Assembly (NCBI GenBank): GCA_039930945.1
Contig: JBDTSW010000116.1
Coordinates: 1-5,657 of the forward strand
Direction of reading: 5' to 3'
DNA length: 5,657 bases
Source of the DNA: JBDTSW01 sp039930945
Lineage (GTDB): Bacteria; Actinomycetota; Thermoleophilia; Solirubrobacterales; 70-9
Shown here in pieces: positions 1 through 4,536 of this stretch. The notes beneath the pieces are model-generated. The model had not been told where the DNA came from, ran no database searches, and saw nothing but the letters and a program-made list of their open reading frames with translations. How positions within the stretch are numbered: position 1 is the stretch's first letter; each line of letters starts with the position of its first letter. The translations under genes and the position numbers were made by a program.

Positions 1-1
1 G

Positions 2-1270
2 CTAGCCGGGGATCGCCGCCGGCGCCCCGGCTGCGGCCAGCGCCGGGGGCAGCTCGACCGAGCCGTCGGAGCGCTGGCCGTTCTCGATCAGCGCGATCAG
101 GGTGCGGCCGACGGCGACCGCGGTGCCATTGAGCGTGTGCATGAACTCGGGCCCCGATTCCGCTTGCGGCCGGAAGCGGGCGTCGAGACGGCGCGCCTGG
201 AAGTCGGTGGTGTTCGAGCAGGAGGTGAGCTCGCGATAGCGCTCCTGGCTCGGGATCCAGGCCTCGCAGTCGAACTTCCGCGCGGCCGGGGCGCCGAGGT
301 CGCCGACCGGGATGTCAACCACCCGGTAGGGAATCTCGAGCGTCGCCAGGATCCGCTCCTGGATCGCCAGGATCCGCTCATGCTCGGCCGCGGAGTCCGC
401 CGGCGCCACGAACGAGAACATCTCGACCTTGTCGAACTGGTGCACCCGGAAGATGCCGCGCGTGTCCTTGCCCCCCGCCCCGGCCTCACGCCTGAAGCAG
501 GTGGAGATGCCGGCGTAGCGGCGGGGCACCGCCTCCGCCTCGAGGATGTCGCCGGCGTGCAAGGCGGCGAGCGAGACCTCCGAGGTGCCGACCAGGAAGA
601 GCTCGTCGCGGCCGACCTCGTAGATCATCTCGCGCTCGCCCGGAAAGAACCCGGTGCCACGCAGCGGGCCCTCGCGGACCAGCACGGGAGGGACGACCGG
701 CTCGAAGCCCTCGGCGCGAACGAGCTCGACGACGAGGCGCACCAGCGCCAGCTCGACCATCACCAGATCACCGAGCAGGTAGGCGAAGCGCGAGCCCGAG
801 GCCTCGCCGGCCTTCTCGGTCTCGATCCAGCCGTGGCGCTGGCCGAGGTCGAGATGGTCGACCACCTCGAAGTCAAAGGCGCGACGCTCGCCGACCTCGC
901 GCAGGACGACCGCGTCGGAGTCGGCGTCACCGTCGGGCGCATCCGGGGAGGGCAGGTTCGGGAGCGCCACGGCAAGCTCGTCGAGCCGGGCCTCGACCTC
1001 GTCGAGCTCCGAGCCCAGGCTCTTGGCCTCGGCGGCAACCTCGCGCATCTGGGCGATCAGGTCGTCGGCACCGCCGCCGGAACGCTTCGCCTCGGCGATC
1101 TGCTCCGAGGCTCGGTTCTGGCTGGCGCGAAGCTCCTCGACCCGCGGCAGCAGCTGGAGCCGGCGCGCGTCGAAGCGCAGCAGCTCGTCGAGCTGGTCGC
1201 CGGCGCCGCGCCGTGCAAGCGCCTCGCGGGCGGGGCCCGGGTCGTCGCGGATGCGGCGAAGGTCGAGCGA
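2..1270 (-). CDS. serS: Seryl-tRNA synthetase (SerRS), full length but without a canonical start codon
   Basis: Cytoplasmic class II aminoacyl-tRNA synthetase that charges tRNA-Ser (and tRNA-Sec where present) with serine. Read from codon 1268-1270 the protein is 422 residues, the usual bacterial length. The N-terminus (LDLRRIRDDP) and the following charged helices form the tRNA-binding coiled-coil arm, roughly residues 2-105. The catalytic domain shows TSE (229-231), motif 2 FRRE (259-262), the serine-site stretch ELTSCSNTTDFQARR (about 347-361) and motif 3 around NGTAVAVGRTLIALIEN (about 381-397). It ends in TAG at 2-4. Oddity: the in-frame codon at the expected Met is TCG. No ATG, GTG or TTG occurs in frame from there down to ATG 1046-1048, which would remove about 74 residues and most of one arm helix. 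A GGGG lies five bases before TCG. It follows the cytochrome c stop (1279-1281) almost directly, so the two genes are probably co-transcribed. Identity is certain; the start is not. Confidence 0.95.
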   Translation of the reverse strand, partial: SLDLRRIRDDPGPAREALARRGAGDQLDELLRFDARRLQLLPRVEELRASQNRASEQIAEAKRSGGGADDLIAQMREVAAEAKSLGSELDEVEARLDELAVALPNLPSPDAPDGDADSDAVVLREVGERRAFDFEVVDHLDLGQRHGWIETEKAGEASGSRFAYLLGDLVMVELALVRLVVELVRAEGFEPVVPPVLVREGPLRGTGFFPGEREMIYEVGRDELFLVGTSEVSLAALHAGDILEAEAVPRRYAGISTCFRREAGAGGKDTRGIFRVHQFDKVEMFSFVAPADSAAEHERILAIQERILATLEIPYRVVDIPVGDLGAPAARKFDCEAWIPSQERYRELTSCSNTTDFQARRLDARFRPQAESGPEFMHTLNGTAVAVGRTLIALIENGQRSDGSVELPPALAAAGAPAAIPG

Positions 1271-1278
1271 GGCGGCCC

Positions 1279-1686
1279 CTAGGGCGTGGTCGCGGATGCC
1301 GAGTCGGTCTGCGGCGACGGGGGCACGGCCACCTTGGTTCCGCCGTACTCGGCGACGAAGTCCGCGACCTCCTGCGCATCGTCGCCGACGACGATGTTCT
1401 GGGGCATGATCGCGCCGGAGAAGCCGCCGTTGCGGATCGCATAGAGCACGTCCTCGGACGACTCGATCCGCTCGTCGAGGTTCGGGCCCTGGTTTCGCAG
1501 CGCCCGGTTGGCCGAGCCCTGGGAGCCGGCGGCGGCCAGGGTGTGACAGCCGGAGCAGCGCTGGGCGAACAGCTCCGCCCCCGCGTGGGCGGGGTCGTCG
1601 GCCGGCACCACGACGCCCTCGCTGCCACAGGCGGCCAGGGCAAGCGCCGCCGCAATCGCCGCTGTGGTGAGAAGGACGGGCCGCAC
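1279..1686 (-). CDS. Small lipoprotein c-type cytochrome (class I)
   Basis: Predicted 135-residue electron carrier tethered to the outer face of the membrane. From the GTG at 1684-1686 the protein begins MRPVLL, then a hydrophobic stretch and a lipobox LAAC with the lipidated Cys at residue 20. The haem c site is CSGCH (residues 44-48), and the Met in GAIMPQN (residue 94) is the likely sixth haem ligand. The C-terminal tail is rich in Pro, Ser and Thr. Size and motifs fit mono-haem cytochromes of the Cytochrome_CBB3 / class I type. Its partner is not visible here; a terminal oxidase or a cytochrome bc complex is plausible. The start is uncertain: a strong GGGAGGG ribosome site with ATGATG (1695-1700) lies just upstream but in another frame. 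Either the GTG is used, perhaps on a leaderless mRNA, or a one-base error hides the true start. serS follows at once on the same strand. Confidence 0.88.
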   Translation of the reverse strand: MRPVLLTTAAIAAALALAACGSEGVVVPADDPAHAGAELFAQRCSGCHTLAAAGSQGSANRALRNQGPNLDERIESSEDVLYAIRNGGFSGAIMPQNIVVGDDAQEVADFVAEYGGTKVAVPPSPQTDSASATTP

Positions 1687-1695
1687 GCGGGCGGC

Positions 1696-1701
1696 ATCAT
1701 A
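1696..1701 (-). promoter_or_regulatory. Possible -10 box for the cytochrome c-serS transcript
   Basis: The minus strand reads TATGAT, five of six matches to TATAAT. It ends nine bases before the GTG start of the cytochrome c gene, which would place transcription start at or within a few bases of the GTG, a leaderless arrangement common in actinobacteria. No good -35 match was found. The same bases contain the out-of-frame ATG codons behind a GGGAGGG, so the match may be accidental. Confidence 0.3.
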
Positions 1702-1720
1702 CTTTTCCCTCCCGCCTGAG

Positions 1721-2197
1721 ATGACCGCGCCATCCCCCGACGAGTTCCGCGAAGCCATGTCGCATCTGCCGACGGGGGTCACCGTGGTCACCGCCCCAGC
1801 GGCCGCGGGGCCCCTCGGAGCCACCGCCAACGCGGTCACGTCGCTGTCGCTGGAGCCGCCGTTGATGCTCGCCTCGCTCGACTGGGGCTCGAGGACGCTG
1901 GTCGCCGTGCAGGAGGCGGGGCGCTTCGGGATCAGCGTCCTCGGCACCGGCCAGGAGAGCATCGCGCGGGCGTTCGCGACCAAGGCGCCGCACCCCGAGA
2001 AGTGGGCCGAGGTCCCCTGGACGGACCACACCGGCGTGCCGATCGTCGACGGCTGCCCGCTGTGGGTGGCGTGCGCGCTGCGGGACGCGCACGACGGCGG
2101 CGACCACGTGATCCTGATCGGCACGGTGCTCGAGGCCGGTGCCCCCGGCGGGGAGCCGATGCTGTTCTACCGCGGCGGCTACCGCGGGGTGGGATGA
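1721..2197 (+). CDS. Flavin reductase-like FMN-binding domain protein
   Basis: A 158-residue protein of the Flavin_Reduct family (FMN-binding split-barrel). Members reduce FMN or FAD with NAD(P)H, often supplying reduced flavin to a two-component monooxygenase. Family features in order are SHLPTGVTVVTA (14-25), the G-x-T-A-NAVTSLSLEPPL stretch (33-48) typical of the flavin-binding region, GRFGISVLGTGQESIARAFA (68-87), and the GDH motif (127-129) before the strand ILIGTVLEA. The C-terminus PMLFYRGGYRG is the usual family ending, so the single-domain protein is complete. ATG 1721 was chosen because the domain begins right after it; an in-frame GTG at 1664 would add residues and overlap the divergent cytochrome gene. 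No clear ribosome site precedes the ATG. No monooxygenase partner lies nearby, so the substrate cannot be named. Confidence 0.88.
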   Translation: MTAPSPDEFREAMSHLPTGVTVVTAPAAAGPLGATANAVTSLSLEPPLMLASLDWGSRTLVAVQEAGRFGISVLGTGQESIARAFATKAPHPEKWAEVPWTDHTGVPIVDGCPLWVACALRDAHDGGDHVILIGTVLEAGAPGGEPMLFYRGGYRGVG

Positions 2198-2202
2198 TCT
2201 CG

Positions 2203-2220
2203 GCCGCGGGGCCGCGCGGC
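2203..2220. terminator. GC hairpin between convergent genes, candidate two-way terminator
   Basis: GCCGCG (2203-2208) and CGCGGC (2215-2220) form a perfect six-base-pair stem with a six-base loop. It fits between the stop of the flavin reductase gene (2195-2197) and the stop of the opposing membrane protein gene (2221-2223). There is no T-run on either side, so it is not a classical intrinsic terminator. Position and symmetry are the main support; in such GC-rich DNA a stem of this size can arise by chance. Confidence 0.4.
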
Positions 2221-2655
2221 TCACAGCAGGGTGCTGGTGCCCGCCGCGCGCAGCGCCAGGAAGACGATGACCAGCGCCGAGACGGTCATGATCCCGGTCT
2301 CGCGACGGACGATCGCCATCGCGACCGCCCGCTGTCGGGCCCTCGGCAGGGCGTCGAAGTCGAGGCCCTCGAGCTCGCGCTCCCCGGCGCCGGCCCGAGC
2401 CGCCTCGGCCAGCAGCGAGACGGCGAGTGGAAGCACTCCGTAGAGATAGTGAAGTTCGTCCGGCGCGGCGCGGCCCAACAGCAGCAGCGCCGCCCCCAGC
2501 ATCACCTGGACCACCACCGCGACCTGGGCGAAGCGCAGCGCGTACCAGAAGCCGACCGAGGGTTGGTGGCGGATCCAGGCGACGCTGCCCCAGATCCCGG
2601 CGACCAGGTTCGAGGCGAGCACGGCGACGCCGGCGATCAGGTGAACTGTGTCCAA
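2221..2655 (-). CDS. Small four-helix integral membrane protein, function unknown
   Basis: I do not recognise a named family. The 144-residue product has four likely membrane helices at about residues 5-28, 39-61, 69-88 and 121-138. A charged loop (about 90-119, ERELEGLDFDALPRARQR) lies between helices 3 and 4. There is no cleavable signal peptide. His5 and His70 (in DELHYLYG) lie near the ends of helices 1 and 3 and could be haem or metal ligands, but that is speculation. The start is TTG 2653-2655: an in-frame stop lies at 2686-2688 and no ATG or GTG occurs between, while GGAAGG lies about ten bases upstream of the TTG. It faces away from nuoA across a 129-base gap. Nearby respiratory genes (complex I, cytochrome c) suggest a role in membrane energetics or assembly, by context only. 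Confidence 0.75.
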   Translation of the reverse strand: MDTVHLIAGVAVLASNLVAGIWGSVAWIRHQPSVGFWYALRFAQVAVVVQVMLGAALLLLGRAAPDELHYLYGVLPLAVSLLAEAARAGAGERELEGLDFDALPRARQRAVAMAIVRRETGIMTVSALVIVFLALRAAGTSTLL

Positions 2656-2766
2656 GGTCTTCTCGCCTTCCGCTCCAGGGCCCGATCAGCCCGATACCCG
2701 CCTGAACAGGTCGAGTCCCGCATTCCCGTGCGGAACATCACTATGTAGCAAGCCCGCACAAAGTCG

Positions 2767-2772
2767 TATAAA
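2767..2772 (+). promoter_or_regulatory. Likely -10 box of the nuo operon promoter
   Basis: TATAAA, five of six matches to the -10 consensus, lies in a visibly AT-richer patch (about 2735-2785) of an otherwise GC-rich window. Start of transcription would fall about 2778-2780, only a few bases before the nuoA ATG at 2785, giving a very short or absent leader. This agrees with the lack of a strong ribosome site before nuoA. No convincing -35 hexamer is present around 2744-2749. The rest of the 2656-2784 gap holds only a five-base-pair inverted repeat (CCGCA 2718-2722 / TGCGG 2729-2733) that could be an operator. Confidence 0.5.
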
Positions 2773-2784
2773 ACCGTACTGAGA

Positions 2785-3144
2785 ATGCTGCGCAGCTACC
2801 TCCCAGTGGTCATCTTCGCCGGCCTCGGCGTCATCGTGGGAGGGACGCTGGCGATGCTCAACGGGCTGGTGGGGCCGCGGCGGCCGAGCAAGGTGAAGAG
2901 TGAGCCGTATGAGTGCGGCCTGCCCACCGAGGTCTCCCGCACCTTCCGCTTCGGCGTCAGCTTCTACCTCGTCGCGATGCTCTTCATCCTCTTCGACATC
3001 GAGGTGGTCTTCCTCTATCCGGTCGGCGTCATCCTCAACGCCGCCGACTCCTTCTTCGTCCTCGCCGAGATCCTGGTCTTCGTCGCCCTGCTGCTGGTGG
3101 CCCTCGTCTACGTGTGGCGAAAGGGAGCCCTCGATTGGAAGTGA
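2785..3144 (+). CDS. nuoA: NADH-quinone oxidoreductase subunit A
   Basis: Membrane-arm subunit of complex I (NuoA, equivalent to Nqo7/ND3) at the junction with the hydrophilic arm beside the quinone channel. The 119 residues have three membrane helices (about 5-27, 57-81, 89-111), the normal length and topology. The long loop between helices 1 and 2 carries the family signature EPYECG (40-45), with the conserved Cys44. Helix 2 carries the hallmark FYLVAMLFILFDIEVVFLYP, including Asp71 and Glu73. The ATG at 2785 starts directly before helix 1 and has only a weak GAG as ribosome site. It is the first gene of the nuo operon; its TGA (3142-3144) overlaps the GTG proposed for nuoB, suggesting coupled translation. 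Confidence 0.97.
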   Translation: MLRSYLPVVIFAGLGVIVGGTLAMLNGLVGPRRPSKVKSEPYECGLPTEVSRTFRFGVSFYLVAMLFILFDIEVVFLYPVGVILNAADSFFVLAEILVFVALLLVALVYVWRKGALDWK

Positions 3145-3989
3145 AGCGTGAGCGGATCCGGGCGGCCGCGCCGCTTGACCAGCCCTCCTCGATCGAAGCG
3201 CTTCGCGTCCGCCAGCTGCGGGCTCGCGACCTGCAGCGGGGCGACCTGCGAGGAGACGACCTCGATCGCCACGTCGAGGATTCCGTGCTCGCCACGACGC
3301 TCGAACGAGTGCTCAACTGGGGCAGGGCCAACGCGATCTTCCCCGCGACGTTCGGCCTCGCCTGCTGCGCGATCGAGATGATGTCGATCGTCTCCCCCCG
3401 CTATGACATCGCCCGCTTCGGAGCCGAGGCGATGCGCGCCTCTCCACGTCAGGCCGACATGTTGATCCTCTCGGGCCGGGTCTCGATCAAGATGGCGCCG
3501 GTCGTCCGCCGCCTCTTCGACCAGATGCTCGAGCCGAAGTGGGTGATCTCGATGGGGGCCTGCTCGTCGTCGGGCGGGATGTTCTCCAACTACGCGGTGG
3601 TCCAGGGCGCCGACAAGTTCATGCCGGTGGACATCCACGTGCCCGGATGCCCGCCGCGACCGGAGGCGCTGCTGTACGGGTTCAACAAGCTGCAGAAGCT
3701 GATCGTCGGCAACCCCGACCCGGGCTGGCGGGCCCGCTACAACGCCGCCGGCACCGAGGAGTGGGCCCGCGAGGCCGAGCTGACCGCCGCCAACGCCCAC
3801 AGCGCCCACGCCTACGACCTCGCCCGCGCGACAGCCCTCACGGCTGACCCCGTGAAGGACCCTGCCGGGTCAGGCCAGGGCCCTAACCCCGGGGCAGCGG
3901 ACGCGAAGCGGAGCAGCCCCGGGAGTGATTCCGAGAGCAGCCGCGGGAGTGGTTCTGGGACTGGTTCCGGGGGTGGTTCCCGTCCCTGA
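3141..3989 (+). CDS. nuoB: NADH-quinone oxidoreductase subunit B with extended N- and C-terminal tails
   Basis: NuoB (Nqo6/PSST) holds iron-sulphur cluster N2, the last electron carrier before quinone. All four cluster ligands are visible: the Cys-Cys pair in GLACCAIEM (75, 76), Cys141 in SMGACSSSGG and Cys170 in VPGCPPRPEA. The core spans about residues 48-195, as in other NuoB proteins. At 282 residues it is far longer than the usual 160-200. There is an N-terminal extension of about 45 residues and an 85-residue tail. The tail ends in a low-complexity Gly/Ser stretch that contains a hairpin repeat (3888-3923) and 12-base tandem repeats. The start could be GTG 3141, whose GTGA overlaps the nuoA stop, or TTG 3135, which has a better spaced GGGAG seven bases upstream. 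The end overlaps the start region of nuoC. The core call is secure; the tails look like later additions. Confidence 0.95.
   Translation: MKRERIRAAAPLDQPSSIEALRVRQLRARDLQRGDLRGDDLDRHVEDSVLATTLERVLNWGRANAIFPATFGLACCAIEMMSIVSPRYDIARFGAEAMRASPRQADMLILSGRVSIKMAPVVRRLFDQMLEPKWVISMGACSSSGGMFSNYAVVQGADKFMPVDIHVPGCPPRPEALLYGFNKLQKLIVGNPDPGWRARYNAAGTEEWAREAELTAANAHSAHAYDLARATALTADPVKDPAGSGQGPNPGAADAKRSSPGSDSESSRGSGSGTGSGGGSRP
3888..3923 (+). repeat. Hairpin repeat element, copy A (in the NuoB tail)
   Basis: Perfect eight-base inverted arms CCCGGGGC (3888-3895) and GCCCCGGG (3916-3923) enclose a 20-base spacer. The spacer contains GGACGCGAAGCGGAG (3899-3913), identical to copy B at 4285-4299 and at the same offset (three bases in from the left arm). 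Inside it CGC-GAA-GCG (3902-3910) can form a small terminal hairpin. GC/GC (3897-3898 with 3913-3914) can pair beyond a single mismatch. The element is 36 bases, a multiple of three, so nuoB stays in frame; it is read as part of GAADAKRSSPG. I do not recognise a named repeat family. Confidence 0.6.
3909..3980 (+). repeat. 12-base tandem repeat run encoding the Gly/Ser end of NuoB
   Basis: Six 12-base units in register start at 3909, 3921, 3933, 3945, 3957 and 3969. The last two read GGGACTGGTTCC and GGGGGTGGTTCC; unit 3945 is GGGAGTGGTTCT and unit 3921 is GGGAGTGATTCC. Units 3909 and 3933 form a second related type, so 3909-3932 and 3933-3956 also align as a 24-base duplication with 19 of 24 matches. 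In the nuoB frame the last three units give GSGS, GTGS and GGGS. In the nuoC frame the same bases read VVLG, LVPG and VVPV. The right arm of hairpin copy A lies within the first units. Confidence 0.75.
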
Positions 3990-4536
3990 CGCGACTGGCC
4001 TTGAGCTGATCGCCCAGGACCTCAACGACGCCCACCCCGGCGCCGTGCTCGACACCTACCACGAGCACGGGCAGGCTTGCCTGATCGCCGACCCCGAGCA
4101 GATTCTCGGGGTACTCGGCTGGCTGCGGGACACGCCCGGCCTCCAGTACGGGTTCCTGGCGAGCCTGCACGGCGCCGACTACCTGCCGGCCGAGCCCCGC
4201 TTCGGCGTCCACTACGAGCTGCTCAACATGGCCCGGGTGGAGCGCATCCGGGTGCGCGCGGCCTTGGCGGACCCCGCCGCCCCCGGACGCGAAGCGGAGG
4301 AGGCGGCGGGATTGCCGGTGATCGATTCCTGCGTCGAGATCTTCCCGACCGCGGAGTTCCAGGAACGCGAGGTCTACGACTTCTTCGGGATCGTCTTTCG
4401 CGGCCACCCGGACCCCCGCCGGATCCTGATGCCGGAGGACTACGTCGGCTGGCCGCAGCGGCGCGACTTCCCGATCGGCGGCGAGCCGGTGATCTTCACC
4501 CGCGACGAGCGGGAAGTCCCACGCTGGTGGGAATGA
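3973..4536 (+). CDS. nuoC: NADH-quinone oxidoreductase subunit C (30 kDa subunit)
   Basis: NuoC (Nqo5) is a structural subunit of the hydrophilic arm that packs against NuoB and NuoD. It is a separate gene here, not the NuoCD fusion of E. coli. From GTG 3973 the protein is 187 residues. The family signature is complete: EREVYDFFGIVFRGHPDPRRIL (131-152), then MPEDYVGWPQRRDFP. In-frame GTGs at 3949 and 3925 would add 8 or 16 residues (a GVVLGLVPGVVP stretch from the tandem repeats) and lengthen the overlap with nuoB. GTG 3973 gives the smallest overlap, but no start has a clear ribosome site. Oddity: between the usual Asp-Pro (about 100-101) and Leu-Pro (about 114-115) lies an insert AAPGREAEEAAG, coded by hairpin copy B. 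The C-terminus is shorter than in Thermus Nqo5. The TGA overlaps the nuoD ATG. Confidence 0.93.
   Translation: MVPVPDATGLELIAQDLNDAHPGAVLDTYHEHGQACLIADPEQILGVLGWLRDTPGLQYGFLASLHGADYLPAEPRFGVHYELLNMARVERIRVRAALADPAAPGREAEEAAGLPVIDSCVEIFPTAEFQEREVYDFFGIVFRGHPDPRRILMPEDYVGWPQRRDFPIGGEPVIFTRDEREVPRWWE
4273..4310 (+). repeat. Hairpin repeat element, copy B (inside nuoC)
   Basis: Perfect nine-base inverted arms CCCGCCGCC (4273-4281) and GGCGGCGGG (4302-4310) enclose a 20-base spacer. The spacer has GGACGCGAAGCGGAG (4285-4299) three bases in from the left arm, exactly as in copy A. CC/GG (4283-4284 with 4299-4300) takes the place of the GC/GC pairs of copy A, and CGC-GAA-GCG (4288-4296) is the shared tip. 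Here the core is read as GREAE, in a different frame from copy A (DAKRS). The extent matches an insert of about 12 residues in a NuoC loop. Confidence 0.6.

Noticed and set aside
343..379. Direct repeat of 16 bases (TCGCCAGGATCCGCTC) at 343-358 and 364-379 in serS
   Set aside because: It codes for ERILAIQ-ERILATL, one heptad of a helix found at normal length in SerRS, so it is explained by helix periodicity and codon choice and is not an expansion.
137..1282. Long open frame on the plus strand opposite serS (381 codons)
   Set aside because: It is antisense to a clearly recognised SerRS, has no family-like sequence and is rich in Arg, Ala, Gly and Leu, as expected from a shadow frame in GC-rich DNA.
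2755..2762. CACAAA near the nuoA promoter as a possible Rex (redox repressor) half site
   Set aside because: Only one half of the palindrome is present; no matching TTGTG half lies at the proper spacing.
3108..3809. Open frame on the minus strand opposite nuoB (233 codons)
   Set aside because: It covers the conserved NuoB core in antisense and shows no domain or ribosome site.
3897..3914. Kink-turn motif in the hairpin core because of GA/GA facing bases
   Set aside because: A standard kink-turn needs a three-base bulge before the tandem G-A pairs; only one unpaired base is available here.
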